From: Membranipora membranacea
Taxonomy: Eukaryota; Bryozoa; Gymnolaemata; Cheilostomatida; Membraniporidae
Reading direction: 5' to 3'
DNA length: 64,000 nucleotides
NCBI GenBank assembly: GCA_914767715.1
Contig: OU612070.1
Coordinates: forward strand, 20,138,025-20,202,024
The translations under genes and the position numbers were made by a program. The first letter of the stretch is position 1; every line of letters begins with the position of its first letter. The notes under the pieces were generated by a model. It did not search any database, had not been told where the DNA came from, and was given only the letters and a program-made list of their open reading frames with translations. This document shows, one piece after another, positions 1 through 15,100 of this stretch.

Positions 1-11
1 TTTTTGCTTAC

Positions 12-345
12 CTATATGGGAGAAACTGCGAGCTGTGTTAGCATGATAGGCATCGCCATCGTGAAATGTGTAAGCCATATAATCGGAATCGTCATTCTGT
101 TTATGATATAAGTCCAGCATGAACGGAGAGACCCGTACATCTCGCTTTGATGGTGTAGGTCTTTTTTTCATTCCTAGGATATTAAGTAGAGATTTCTCGA
201 GTTTGTTGATAGCCTGACCTCGTTCCGACTCTGGTATATCAGATGAGTAGAGCGGTAGATCGGCCTTTGTCCTGTAGGGCCACACCGACACAGTTAATAT
301 CGTTAGTAGCGTGTGTGTAAAATCCAGCCACACCATTCTAGAATG
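12..345 (-). CDS. BMP2/4: BMP2/4 (Dpp-type) ligand, first coding exon, partial
   Basis: The ATG is at 336 on the minus strand and 108 codons follow before a GTAAGC donor at 11 (phase 1). A splice acceptor with a pyrimidine-rich tract (TTCTTCTCTATTACAG) ends at 346, so 337-345 is 5'UTR and a non-coding 5' exon must lie upstream. The first ~25 residues form a signal peptide (hydrophobic core LLTILTVSVW, ending before DLP). The prodomain start follows: a helix with KSLLNILGMKKRPTPSK, then FMLDLYHKQ and finally ANTARSFSHI. These match the family signatures of BMP2/4 prodomains (G-x-K-x-R-P-T-P-S, PxMLDLY, ANTxRSF). The intron position, just after the RSF motif, is also the one known in BMP2/BMP4 genes. 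The mature cystine-knot ligand is outside the window. Dorsoventral-patterning morphogen is the known family role. BMP5-8 is less likely because the RPTPS and ANT.RSF blocks are BMP2/4-like. Confidence 0.87.
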
Positions 346-3300
346 CTGTAATAGAGAAGAATGATCACAGTTAGCACACAAAGACAAATCAGCATCAATA
401 CAATGCTGCCGTAACATACAAACCATACATAGACACTTCTATTCCCATTAGCCAATCAACAGTAAATGTCATTACGCCATAAAACACGTACTGAGAAATT
501 ATCCCTCCATTCTTCTACCATGCAATGAAAGCTTGATATGAAATTCTTGTAATTCCGATTCGTCTAAGGTCTAAGTTTCGACAGTTTGTGAATGGCTAAT
601 GACAAGTTGGTAAGTTGTGATGTGATGGTTGGTAATTATTAGGGCTGTGTTTAAGTAGAGGAAGTGTATCCTGTGACTAAGACACGGCCAATCATTCAAT
701 CTTGTAACAAGGCGAGGTAATTACCTCTCGGCAAACCAACTCTCAAGATATACAGGTGATTGTGAGTGTTTATCACCCATACACATCATCAACATTAATC
801 GTGTAGAACTCGTAAACCTAAGCATGGAACCCGGACCCTGTGCACTGTATACCTCCCACCCTCCCTGCTCAAAACAGCCAGACTAACCGCCCATGCACTA
901 CATTCTAAACAATCATGTCTTACATATTTTGGTTGTTTTTAGAAAGTGATAATTGTTGGATTTACTTTGGTTGGCACGTGATCGCCGTAGGTAAATTCCT
1001 GATATCACAAACTAAATTGGTATTTTATCAGTAGTTATTCTTAGCTGGGATGTCAGTGAAGCCGATTTTCAACACTTGAAGTGACAGTAGCTATCATTCA
1101 CTATTGTAAGAATTTAGATTGGTTTTGTCTGAGATACCTATAATCCTTTTATCAAATTTTAGATACCCCTACTACTACTCTTGAACACAGTGTTCAGGCT
1201 ACCAACCCTGGTAAAAGATGCTAATTTCTATTTTTATCAGTCAGTTTAGTGCAAATTTCAGAGAAAATGAGACAATCATGAGATATTAATTGATGGATTT
1301 TTAGTCCTTCCTTTTTCCCTGCACAAAGACAACACTATCAAAAGTAAACACAACAAATGATTTATTACCAAGACTTGTCAGTTTTAAGGAAACCAGAAAA
1401 ATAACAATTTACCAGAAGCTGGCTAGCCTGTTACACAAGACAACCATGCGTATCAAATGATGTTTCAGCTGTGATTTTTGGTCAAAGAATTAGCCACAGA
1501 CTGAGATTGTCTCATTATAAGGATTGGATTGTCACAATGTGAGTTTGGGCAAAGCTAATTTGGATTTACACAAATAACCTGTGATGGAATTTAAATCCAG
1601 TTATCCACATGTAGATATTGGATTGCTTGATTTGGTCAGGGGAACTGTAATCATCTGCGCACATAACACATGATGAGAATGGTCATTGACAATGAGTTTG
1701 TGGAATGTTTTGGTGAATAGAACACCTGTGGACTGCCTAGCACTCCACCTCTCCAAGCATGGCAGAAAATTTATTGATGAATGTCAATAATGTCAAGTCT
1801 TCAAATCTTCAAAACCTACAGCCTGACATCAACCACAAAATTTGCTTTGAAAACCTGTTTGTTGTTGTTCTTGAAAAAAAAAGACCAGAAAGCAGCGCGA
1901 TGGGTGTTTTTTAGAATCCAGGGTTTCATCTTAGTCCCAAAAAGCAGGCACTAACAGGATGCTATATACACAATGCATCAAGTTGATTACGTGTGCATGT
2001 GTTGTACCATTTTGTGTTGCGGCTTCATGTTGCAAATTGGCAATGGCCCATTTAAATTAATTTCCATTTTCAATTTCATATTTAAACAGAGCTAAAACAA
2101 AATAATGCAGTACTCAAGCATGTGCTAAGTGAATTATGAAAATGTTATTGACTTTGATCAATACACGTCTATTAAAATTGACTCGGATGTAAATTAATAG
2201 GCTGCCCCTGGAAGGGAACACTGTTGACAGTTGTTCCTTTCTCTCCAAACTGTGATATAAATTTGCACAAGACGGTGGGCCAAGAAAGGTTTTGTAATAA
2301 ATGTTCACAACATCAACTCGCGCCAGTTGAAATGGCAGAAACTTGCAAATATTATAAGAGAGCTAAACAATGGCTTAACAGTTTGTTCGTTTTTCGAGCA
2401 CACAAAGCAACACGCCACTGTCAACAGAGTAGTTAGCATAGGATCAACTGAATTTGCTACCAAAATTTCAAAACAAGCCAGAGAGACTTAAAATGGAAGA
2501 AGAAGACCATTGTTTCCAATGCAATGACACTTGGAGAGTTGTCAGTGTGCATTTCTGCAGCCCTAACCACAAACATCTGGGCACTTGACCATCTTGATGG
2601 ATCGTCTTATCTATTACGACCCTTTGAAGCTTTTATCTGTTTAGGAATCTCACTTTCCCTTTTATCAACCCAGCTGCGTCCTCAACAGGTAAAATAGCGA
2701 AATTTGCCTCCCTAAATGGCCATACCAATCAAACAACCACAGTAGCGGGCTGATATATGGCTACAATTTTAACGACATCGTTGGAAATTTTTGATCCACT
2801 CAAAATGAACTGTTTTGAACTATGTGTTGGGGCTAATTAACGCACCTGATTCTTAAATCACTGGTTACGGCTTTGGTAAAACCCCTTATCATGACATGTG
2901 TCGTTTGTTTGGTGTGAAGACCTTCTCCTATGATCAAGTTGTTTTCCCTCAGCATTGGATTATAATACTTTTTGTGTCATCACAACTTCACAAGGAATGA
3001 CATGTAGGCTTTATGCAGAGATTATTACTAGTCTGAGTATAATTATTATTGCACGCTGATTAGCCACAATTTCAGGCAACATTTTCCCAGCAATGCCTGC
3101 AGAGTTATGGTAGAATGATGTGCTATCCCCCTGGTCCTCGGCACAGGTGTAAGGTGTGTATGTAAATTGAAATCATTTGAAAAATTTCACAACATTTTGC
3201 ACAAGTTATAGCCTGTGGTCTCGGGGCTAATACTTGGCATGAAGTTAAAGCTTAGGGGTTATGAGGGAAGGCATTAGATAGACCACAGGACGCAGACACG

Positions 3301-6300
3301 ATGCACAGATGACAAGAAAGCAGTGGAAATACTGGTGTTAGCTGTACAGAGTCAGCTAGTGCAAGCCAAACCAAAAACTTTCTCGTTGTGGCTAATAAAG
3401 TATCTATAATTTATTTTTGTCATGCTTTTCCTTACCAAAATTAAATTTTCAACATTTTTATCCCCTTTCAAAGCATCATTAACGTAAAAACTAAAAACCC
3501 AAAATTCAGCAATTTTTGGCTAGCTTGGGGTCTTGGTCATCCCACATTGGTGAGGATACAGACAGGATCAATGAGGTAAAGAGAGAGAGCGGAGCCAAAA
3601 GGAAAAGGGAGACTGTCTGGTGATAATGATTAAGACTGCAAAGTTACGTGGTTATATCTAGTCATTGTTTGCGTGGTGGTGGTTCTAAAGATCAGTCTAC
3701 CTTGCAACATGTGCTTGGTTTGCCAAAAAACCTAATCAAGGACTGATTGACATTCTTGTCACTGTCTCCCTGTACTCAATTAGCTGTCAATATCGTCAGC
3801 AGAGAAATAATAAAAATCACATTATCTCACTGATAATTTCATGTTATAGCTAGCGGAGACACCAAATGTTCACTCAGGAAGTGTGACTACCTCTGTCTTT
3901 TGTTGTCACCGTCGCCGCACAGATAGAATCTAATGTATGGGTCATCTAAATATCTTATAAATGATGGCAGTTTTATACACACAGTGGTGACAGTGTTATA
4001 CAGCCTGGCTACGCATCAATTAAATTCTCATTAATAAAATTGAATTTTTATGAGCAAGTGTGCCAAATAACAATGATATCGCTTGTCACCTTTGTGAGTT
4101 TGTGTATGTTTATGAGCTCATGTTTTAGATAATGAATAGTTCAGTCATTGATAGACTCAGACAGAAGTGATATAAGGTAAAAGCTTCAGAGACGGTGGTG
4201 GATTGGGCCGCTGGAAATGTGTATTAATGGGAATGTCTCCAGCAGTAGTACCATAATAGAAAGGCCTTAAAAACTTTAGCTACCGACACAGCTATAAGCC
4301 TGTCAATCATGACCTTCTACCATCACTAATCCTTTCTCATAACATGAGCAATAGCATTTAAGTACTTCGATAATGTCAACGTATTGTCCCTCTTAGATAG
4401 GGATGTAGAGCAGAATAAAAGAAATTCTCTGTTGTTGACAATGCTTCATAACCTGACAAGACCTCGACAAGATTGACATTCAAGTGCCCATAATAGTAAA
4501 GATGCAAGGCTCAAATATTTACAGTAACATGAATGCAAATCCTAGAACCATTGTCACCATGCTTTAGCTCTCCTTTTTTCCCAACATTGAACAGGCACGC
4601 CAACTGGCCATTGCCACTTTGTGACAGAAGTAATGGCTTTTATAATGAGTTGGATACACACAAATTTAAAAGAAATGGACAAATTGCCTTGATTAAAAAC
4701 TTGATGGAGCAATTAGGCTTTTCAATTGCAAGCTGAGAGCCTTTTGGCTGCTCTCCAATTAATTGGAGTGAGTTGTTTGCTCTTGGCATGGGAGGCAAAA
4801 CAATTTGATTACATGGGTATTTTTCTCTCACACACCTAATAAACTCTCAACGCTGACAATGACATAATGTAACAAGCTTTTTACTACCTTGTTCATCGAG
4901 ACAATAGTGAAATGTGATTTCTATCACGGCCTGTATGGCAACACTTAGTTAAAAAATAACAGTTTGTTCCGTCCGTGTAAAGACACGCTAAAAACCTTTT
5001 ATGTCATCCAGCGTGAAAGGAAATTCAGGCGAGATAGCCTTGGCTTTTCACAACATTGATCCGCGGCTTTTGTCAAAATTGAAATCTTTGCCTCATTTTG
5101 CTGTGTAAATGTACATAGAGTTAATGCGTTCCATTGTACAGAGTGCATTTGTCTCAAGTTACAATCATGGTTCAATGTTGGTTGATAGGATGATTCTTGC
5201 CTCTTTTGGCACGAAGATTGTCACATTTGCTGCGCTCATGTGTCACAACTTAATCCTACACAGAGAAACATAAGATTATTGTGCCATAACTTTACTTGTA
5301 ATGCCCCTAATCCATCGTTTACAGAGTAATTGACTCCCTGATGATCAAATAATAGCCAAACTGAAAGCCAAGGTATGTATACCAAGAGTTGGCATTTCAA
5401 ATTTAAGCCCTTCAACTATAAAATGGAAAGTGTCTGCCTTTTATCATCACCCTGTGGTTAAAAGATAAGTTTTTTCCATTTGGCAAGAATGATCAAAATT
5501 TGTATGAATTTCAATTCAGGTGATTGATTGCTAAACTGGTTGTGAAACATTAATAATCACATTGATATCATTTGAAATTAATGAAAATCTTGGCGATAAA
5601 TCATAATTCATAATTTCGCATGTCTGTGGAGCTATTTTTTGATCTACCCATAAAGATAAATGAATATTAATACAACTGCCCAGCCTATTTCCCAATTACT
5701 TATTCCCGGAGATAGAAAAAGAAAATAACCTTGATAATTTAAACTGCTCTTACCTTGTGGCTAATATCGAAGTTGACTCAGCTATTTTATCCGACCACCT
5801 TGTATTACCATATTCAGCTCCAATATCTTAGAGGGGAAAATCACCGATTAATTTTCCTCTATACTCAGAATGGATTGCAGTTGTTTGCAAACGAATGTAT
5901 TATCCAAGTTCAGTGTGTTGGTATGTGTAATCTCTGTTGGCTCGCAGCGATATAGAAATTAACTCTTGTCTCCAACACGGAAAGCCTCTTAATCCCCGTA
6001 GATTATTTCTGAACAACTACTTTTATTTGTGAAGCTTTTATATAGTCAATTATCTTTTTCTGTCTGACTGATTTTTTATAACACAACTGGAAACATGTAT
6101 GATTTCTGGAAGAATAACTAGTCCTGCTTGAGGCTACCTTGATTGGTAATTACCGCTTATCCTCATTTGATTGGCTGTTAGAAAATTAAGCTCCGCCTCT
6201 GGCCATCCAAAGCCTCTTTATAGCCAAGTTTTAATCTATTGTGTTCGCAGATTATGACATGCTACGCAGCTTGAAATTGATGCAAACAGCTATTAAAACA

Positions 6301-9140
6301 ACAATAATTAATTTACAGCTAATCCAAGTCATAAATTGTAAACATATTATGCCATTGCTGCTGCCAAATTGACAAGCATTTATTAAGTCAGAGTAATTGC
6401 ATTCTTCGGCTAGCAGAGAAAGCAATAAAACCTTATAAACAAACAATGATGACGTTAAGTACAATGTCTCAGGCACACTTTGCCACATAGTGGCTTATGG
6501 CAGCTCAGCTGCTGTAGCAGCCAACAGACATAAAGGTACACTACTCGTGTGAGTTCCTCATTGCAGTGAACAAAGACGGCTAGACTGTCTGAAAAAAACC
6601 AATAGAAGAAGACTATGAACTTACTAGGGAACATTTCTAAAGCTATTTTAGGTGATTGATTCTGTGAGCAATGAAATCTGAAGTATCTGTGCTATGAAAT
6701 CATCAGTTCTGGCTCAGAACATGACAATAATGCTCATAAACCTTTGCAAGTTGACATACGGTTTAGAATTTACCAGTGCCCACAACCGCTGTTAAGACAA
6801 CTCCTATTTTTCTTACATAATTTCAAATCCGCTTCTTGTTCTGAGCACATCTGATGCTACGCACTGCATCAAAATCTCAATTGTATTTGTAAAACATTGT
6901 TATTGAAATTGTACAAAATACAAGATTGAACTATGCAAGGTGTGATTCAACAGAAGAAAAGTGCCTGACCGGAAAGCACAAAAGTCACATGACAAATACT
7001 TTATGAGTGTGCAGGAAGAAGGTAGCTGTATCTGAAATACTTATCCCGGTCAGGTAGATAAGCAGAGATGGTGAAAGCAAAGCCAGTCAGTTATTGGCGC
7101 TATGAGGGAATGGTCTGAATTCGCGAGCACAAGAAGAGGACCGGAAATGGTGATTTACCTATAATTAGCATCTCATCAACAATCCAAACAAAAAGAGTCA
7201 TTGTAAAAACAATGCAGCTATCTTATGTCACATGATGTAGGCGTCTTTTTTTGGCATAACCATCATACCCGAAGCAAGACATGCATTTATGATACAATAT
7301 TGGTTAAGATTGATTTGGCCTCACACAGTTCTGAAATTAGACGATTATGCTGTTAACCTGAGTAAGCTCGTGAAGGTTACAGTCACTTCCGCTGCTCTTC
7401 TGAAGTGACTCAGTCTACAGTCAGTTTTTGTCAGTCTGATATTACATCTCACTGCCATACAAAAATCAGAAGGGCATCTGTCTCGTTAATTGGGATTTTT
7501 TTACACTAAATATGAGTAAGAGTAGACGACTCATACTAAACTAGTGCGTAAGTACGCCACCCTACAAGTAAGTAACACTACGTAAGTACACCTACCTACA
7601 AGTACAGTCGCTGCTATATTTAACCAAGCTTAGGTTTTCACAAATAAGACGGCAGCTCCTTACCTAAAAATACACTACTTTATAATAGATAAATAAAACA
7701 AAAAAGAATAAATTTAGATCAATAGCAGAGAAATAGCAAAGCTCATTAATTAACGAGTATATACACACTTCGGATATAGACAAGACAGGCCATGAGCTGT
7801 TGTCGGAAGTTAGCTGACAGCTTAACATCTGTATAGAGATCTTATACGTCTTACAAACTTTAATATGTAGGGTAGTTTAGATCAAAGAATATATATATAT
7901 ATATAATAGCCCGGTCCCGGGTACCACACCCATAGGGGATTCGACATTTTCCATTATACTACGTTGTTGAAGAGGCTCCAATATTTTCCAAGACTTGCGT
8001 AAATGAAGTTTAGTCTTTTTGTGTTCTGATTTTTGTAGAGCACTTTTAAGATGAGGTATTCTCGCCTTAACTGACAGGTGAAAAACAGCAGCCTATGTCT
8101 GATTAAAAACCATTCATATACAGACCAGCTGACAGAAGAAGTCAGCCGGCATATTACACAACGCCAGGAAAAGTCTACTAACAGACGCTGCTGCCTCAAG
8201 TAGATTTACATCATCAGGCAGCTATACGGTTATATATCAAGGGAGTCAACTTGAAAAGCGGAACAATCGTATTTCCAATATGAACTTAGGGAAACCTTAC
8301 TTTTAATCAGAGAGTAATCAGATTTTATAAAAATCCTTAAAACAGGAACTGTATTGAAAACACCAGTGATTTATCTCATTAATGTGTATTTTGATATGTA
8401 GATATAGTGTTGGGTACATACAAAACTTACTTTTTAAACTAATTGGACGGAAAATCGTGTGAGTATTCATCAGTTTAAGTTCTCAGAGGAAATTAATTTG
8501 TCATTAATAATTACGGAGAATCCCTTAAAAACCAACTAAAATAATGACACATATGTACAACGAATGACCTCTAACTATTCGAGGACCCTTGACAGGTCGT
8601 TTGGTGCACTCTGAGTTGGAAACTGGGCTTTTGCGTGTATGATGATGGACACTTCATAAATGTATGTGGTGGCAAATGGATTAAATGGCCATTCTCAAAA
8701 TAATATCCAAATTTGACTTTACCAACGGACACCTTTCCTCTGGCAATTACAAATTAGTATAATAATGATCAAACAAGTGTTAGCCAAATTATCCTTTCAT
8801 ATGCGATAAAAATATGTAAGCATCTGGTAAACCGTTGAGATCTTGATATTTCTGAATGTCTTTGCACTAAGAGACATAGAGTTATTATATAGTATATAAT
8901 ACAGCAATGCCCATAACTTGTTACATAAATCTAGATAGCACATAGATTGCTAAGTTTCCATTAAAAAAACGGGAGCCTTAACATTCCAGACATAACATTG
9001 TAGGTGGCTATGAGCGGCGACCAGGCACCTCTCCCACAATCCATCAGACAACTTCTTCACCACAGCGCGTAATGACTAGACATATCTCAGAATAGACATC
9101 AGAATAGACATCAGAATAGACATGACCTGATGCTGCTGTG
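346..9140. other. Gene-free region upstream of BMP2/4
   Basis: No convincing exon on either strand. It lies between the first coding exon of BMP2/4 and the stop codon of the F-box/WD40 gene, both on the minus strand, so it should hold the BMP2/4 non-coding 5' exon, promoter and upstream control DNA. From about 500 to 6600 it has almost no tandem or inverted repeats and many ATTA/TAAT-type words, unlike the repeat-rich introns further right. A short (AT)n run sits at 7893-7906 and a 12-bp unit repeated three times at 9088-9123. I could not place the promoter. Confidence 0.5.
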
Positions 9141-12100
9141 CTAAGCTTCGTCAGCGCCTTGAAGGGCGTAGGTCGGAAAGCTGTATGTGTTTACAGAAGT
9201 GCCTGCCAGATGAGGTTTTGTCTTGTTTCTCTTGAAATGCCACACATGAATGAGTTTATCCTCACCGACGGATACGATCCGCTCTCCCTTCTCATCCACC
9301 TACAAGTGTACGTCATTCATGTAAACATCATAAAATTCTTACATTATCGTCAGTTTAATAGTATAAAAATGTGGCAGCATGACCAATTTGTAAAGCCAGA
9401 TAGGCGGATTAATCTGATGCACGCAGAATTTCCAAATCTCACAGCCTATAAAACGGTTGCAATGCGTTCTAGCTGTGCTGATGTAGGAAAATACTATAAT
9501 TTACAGAAATATATTGTTTAATATAGTTATGTTTTGTCATGGTTGAATTGTGAGACGGGCCCGATCAACCCGATGTATACAGAGTATCATTATGATTTAC
9601 GACTCTTCCATAACACTATCTCAGTTGATAACTGGCAGCAAAGCCTTCTAGTCGTGTTGTGTCGATGCCAGCAGAGTCAGCATTGTTTGAATACTTACAT
9701 TGATAATTAATAGCATTCTCATTTCATATCAATAAAGATTGATTGGGAATGTGTTCCATATATCTCAGGCTGTTAATTTTGGTGGATACTGGATATGCTA
9801 ATTTTTCTAATGTATGTCCTTGGTTGATATTCAAAATGGGCAGAAAAGGATTATGAAGTGTAGCTGGACAGACCTTAGTGCAGTGTATAGCATCTGGATG
9901 ATCATGTAGCCGCCTAACACAAGTCATAGTGTATAAATCCCATTCTTTTAACACTCCGTCACTGCAAAAAATAACATATGTCTAGTCACATGGGTGCTAA
10001 AAAAGCGCACAGACTCAGGGGCAGAGAAATACGATATTGTTGGTGGAGCGGACGAAGGTTGGAAGTCAGATTGACTACTTTTATTCTTCAACCTGTGACA
10101 ATTGTATACATGTTATGAAATATTTTGGAAAGGTAACATTCAGCGTGATGAATGAGTAGGGAAGATTTGAGTAGAGCTGTATTACTTAGGCTATCAAACT
10201 CTGGGTTTTGGTTTACGAATACATTTTGCGGAACTGTGACTTGGTAAAAACCCCGCACAGTTTTTATGAGTTGACTCATCGGTGTTGAGGATGGTCTGCT
10301 GTTAAACCGAGGAGCAGAAGCTCAAGTGTTGCACATGAATGATATATTGGATTAAAAATATTGTAAGAATGTCTTGTAAATAAAATAAACTGTGTCTGGT
10401 AAAGCCGGAGAGCAAAAGGTATAAAAAAGAGGACGACTCGACGGTACGGCAGAAGTTACGACTTAAAAAAAAGGCTGCAACTGCAGATGCTGAAAAGGCT
10501 ACAACCTTGTACATGTCTGCTGACATTTGAAGTTACCTGCATCATATTTTGATCAACAGAATAATTTACAATCCCTTGTAAACACATGTATAATCCAATA
10601 ATAACACAATTCAATTTATCGGAGCATCCAGAGGTGCAAGGAGTTGCAGGTTTACACATACAGGAGTAGAGAAGAAACACCCTAGATCTGTTTAACTTAG
10701 TACCACTCGGTAAATATACGGGGCATCTTAGTAGCGCCCGCAGTGAAGGGGAACACAGACACCCTAGATCTGTCTAACTTAGCGCCATTTTGTAAATATA
10801 CGGGGCGGGTCAGTAGTACCCGCAGTAAAGAGGACCACAGATATGTTGTAATGGGGAACCTGGAAATGAGGCTCGTGCGTCTGTGAATGTGGCACAGATT
10901 CAAACGCACCTTCTAACATTTAACTAGCGCTAATCTCATTACCAGAACTTATCCTGCCCAGATTGAAATTTTAACCCAAAGCAGGTGAGTGCAAGTGCAT
11001 TACGTAACACGATAGTGAGGTGAGAATCGCAGAACCGATAACGGTGTGGTCCATTCACATGACAACATACCTATATCCGTGGTATTTCCAAAACAAACAA
11101 CTTGTTACAAACGACCTCTATACTTCCTAGGTTCAGGTGGTGATAGCCTAATGTCAAGTTATTACATAATCAAATTAATCCTAGATATTAAGTGCAAAGA
11201 GCTCCATGCACTGGATACTACAGCTTTGAAAGAAGAATGGCATTGTGTCCTTTGTAATATTTGTAACAATGAAACGTCTATTTTTGTTTCTGGTTTGGGA
11301 AGGACTTTGTGGAAAACCCTGCTGGTTGTGTCGAAATCCGATTGGGAAAATTTATACGAGCTGATCCCATGCAAGGTTACACCTGATGAACTCACCTATC
11401 TTTTATGAATGGCTTGACGTGAAATTCTCAACGCTTCAACTGCAGGCCACGAAAAAATGGTAGAAGATTAAACATGAGCTTACTGAATAGAGCACAGTGT
11501 TTTGCTTCACCTTGTATTTACTGATGTCACTTGACATGGGGTGTCAAAAAGTGTGAAACTCTGAATGAAGTTTTTAAGTTTTGTACCAATGCCAATAACT
11601 TGTGGCCAGGAGTCACTCTACATGACACTTGACTACGCGAGCTATAAATAGACTAGCATTCTTTTTTTTAGACCATCTGTTACATCTAATTGACCGAAAT
11701 AAGACCTCAACAAATGCTGGTTAGGTCACAGACATCTGATTCCACCTGCTGAACTGCAGATTGAAGTACAGTTTTTTGTCTATTGCTAAGCCTTTTGACA
11801 ATACACATGTGAAAGCGCTTCAAGTGTTTTGATATATTACTTGTTGAGCTCGTTGGATCAACAATGCGGTAGCTGTTTCACTGGTTGTGTGTTGGGATAG
11901 AACTGGTGTCAGGGCCTAAACACCTGAACTCAAGTATCCTGAAAACAAACAATGCTATTTTTGGGAATAGTGTTGGGAAGACACAAATATGCAACTGCAA
12001 CAATATCGCTCTCCGACTCTACAAGGGTAGCCCATTGCAGCGTTAGTACTCAATATTTAGTCATGTTTGCGCTCCGTGCAGTGAACATGCAGGAATAACA

Positions 12101-15100
12101 CATTTGCCAATTTGCCCAGAGGCTTTATGTTTCAAAATCCAAATATTTTTCACCTTAAATTACATGTGATGTGTTTCTCTGGGGTTGTTTTCATGTTTCA
12201 CCTCACAGTGTTTATGTGAAAACATAGAAATTCATTCCTTCTCTATTACTGTCCCTGTATCGTTTCCTTTTCCCTCAATTTCATGATTTCCTTTTCTTAT
12301 TTCTCTCCGTTTTACGTAAATGCAATATTTAAAAACCCCATACCTTGCTTTTCATGGGCCCAGAATACTTTTGCATGTTCCATTTTTCCATGATAAAGAC
12401 AATTTTGATTTTTGCAATGATCATCCGCACAATTTTCTCTCAAAGAAATAAGTAGCAGGGATAGCTTCAGTTTTTTTCCCTTGTCAAGAAAGCAACCCTT
12501 CTACATTACAGGTACCCCTTCCTCAAACCTACGTTACAGGTGACCCTCCCCTCAGGCTAGCTGACTAATCCATTCTTCCCTTGAGTAGGTGGATTGACAA
12601 ATTAGTAATCTGATGGTGAGAGATTCAGTAATCGGGTTAAGTGGTTTCACATCTACTAATTTTCGACCACCGTGATTCATTCACTACCTGTTCATACCTG
12701 GATGATGTTAGGATTCTGTTACACCACCAGTCGAGGGAGTTCACTGATCCCACATGTACGTCAAACACAGCCACGACTATCCCTGTAATACCCGACCAGC
12801 AGTACAGCTCTCCATGGTGTGTACCCCCTAATACCAGATCATTTATCACCTGTAAAATAAACACAACTATGGATGAAAGTTTGAGAATAAAACCGTGGGT
12901 TCGATTTTTTAGAGCTTATATTAAGACATTTCCTACGTTGCCTCAACTCTTGACTGACAAGTGATCGCCAAATTCATTGTGGAAAACTTTTCAGGGAGAT
13001 GCAATTGCTCTGCACTGCCGATTGATCTTTTTAAGGTATACCCCTTTTACGCCTCTGCCTAACTCAACCTTTTTTTTATTTTCTAGAATTTCCAAAAATC
13101 TGGCAGCGGAACGTGACTATGCACATAGAAGAGGTCTACACAGCGCCAGGTACAGGCTGGCGCGAAACATGACGTAATAAAGAGCTATCCAAGCTACCCA
13201 ACAATAATAATATTCTTCTCATTTGCCAAATGTGGCGTGAAATTTTTATCTCCAATAATCCAAGGATATTAACACCCATATTAATAAAAATTAAATCAAG
13301 ATCTCTACTGATAGCCAAGCTGAGCGTGAATATCACACTTTTGCGACATTAACACAGTGACTAATGACCTCGCGGTTCTGTTTCGTCTGTGATTTACATT
13401 ACAATTTAATACATGTATCAGTTTTATAACTTTTAATAGTATTTTCGAATTAGATTTTTATCTTGGCTTTATTGCAGCATCAGTTTATAATATAGATTTA
13501 GCCATGGTACAGGAAGCATAGTTATTCCTCATCCATTGCCCAACAAGAGTGGACTGCAGTACTCCATTGAGTTCTCAAGTGCTTCTTCCTATTCAAATAA
13601 ACTTTTCAGTAACAGACAATACTACCACAATAGTGACCAAAGTCCAGACCTCTATAAAATATTACAACATGTCGTAAGGGGGGTACAGTGGACCAGGAAG
13701 GGCCCATTTATTTATAAATTATTACGGCTGGGCTGGTGCATAGTAGTTTCGAAGACCCATTGAGATTTTGAAACCGAGACACAATCATAGCATAGCAAAC
13801 CAAAGATGAATGATGAAAACTGTAAGGGGAGGATTGGGAAGTGCATTGTGAAGCCTAACGTTTTATTTGAGGGGATTCCTTCATTCTCAATGGCTAATAT
13901 CAGTTTAATAACCTCATTAAGTGCTATTATAAGTTTCCCTGTCTCTGAGAAATTCTTGTCCAGTCTGAGTTGCCACTTACTTTGTAAAACAAATGACACA
14001 TCTTGTAATTGTTCCAACCTCTCAAAACTTACTCAACACATACATAAAACACGAGAGATCACCTCTCAGACTTACTCAACTCCTACATAAAACACGCGAG
14101 ATAACTCTCAAACTGATAGGAGGTTATCGGGTGAGTTTTTTCTCAAATCAGACGGATCTTTCCTCACGACTACCCAGATGAGTACGTTCGCACTTATTAT
14201 GGTATTAGAGGTGGCTTATCAACGTAACATCTGCATTCCTCGTAGTCTGAAACTCGACTTGAACGCTCAAGCAATGAATCAATGCCTACTCTATACTCGT
14301 GAGTGTGATTGTATGTTTCTCCGAAGTCTTGTAACCAGAAGTCACAAAGATATATGGTATAGAATACCATAATAATTACATAGGACAGGCGCACCCGAAC
14401 ATTAAAATAGGTACGCTCCAATCAGCCTTGCTCTTTTCAAGCACCTCATTTCGGTAATTGTTGCCGAAAATCTAAATTTGAACTATAATTAAAGTTGTAA
14501 AATGTCTAAAAACACTCGTATGATTAATTTCTTACGAACATCAATTATACATCATTAAATAATGCAGCTATTTTTATAGCGTACTATAATATTGCCAAAC
14601 CAGTGCCTTGAGATTGGTAAATATTGTGTTCTATGCTGTGGTTGTGTTCAGTTGTAAATTCGAAGAAATTTGTTCTAGTGTTTTTTGTGACATTGCATTT
14701 TATTACTCTTGCCCCCTTTTTTTGGGCAATAAGTGCATACAGTATAGTTTTTGTATTTATTTCTCACCAGTTACTCCCAACAACTGTGGCCCTTTTATGT
14801 CAAATAGAGAATTGAGCAAAAAGTAAAGCTTTAATTCTTCTGGTTTTACAAACCCATTGCAACATTTCCCTTTGATAATCCAACTGGTTTATCAGCCTGA
14901 CCTGTAAATTTATGCTAATCTTTTTTATTGTATTTCTTTATAAATCCATCCATCATCTCACAAAACAAACGATTGATATCTTGGATTGCATACCTCAAAT
15001 GTTCTCGACAAATCCCATTGCCAAATATGCATCTAAATATATTCTCCATCAATATATGGCATCATCGAGTTAATGAAATGTTCTGTAGGTGTGAGAGTTA

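Noticed and set aside
9138-9521. Plus-strand open frame of 127 codons
   Set aside because: It is the antisense shadow of the last WD40 exon (9299-9141) continuing into an intron.
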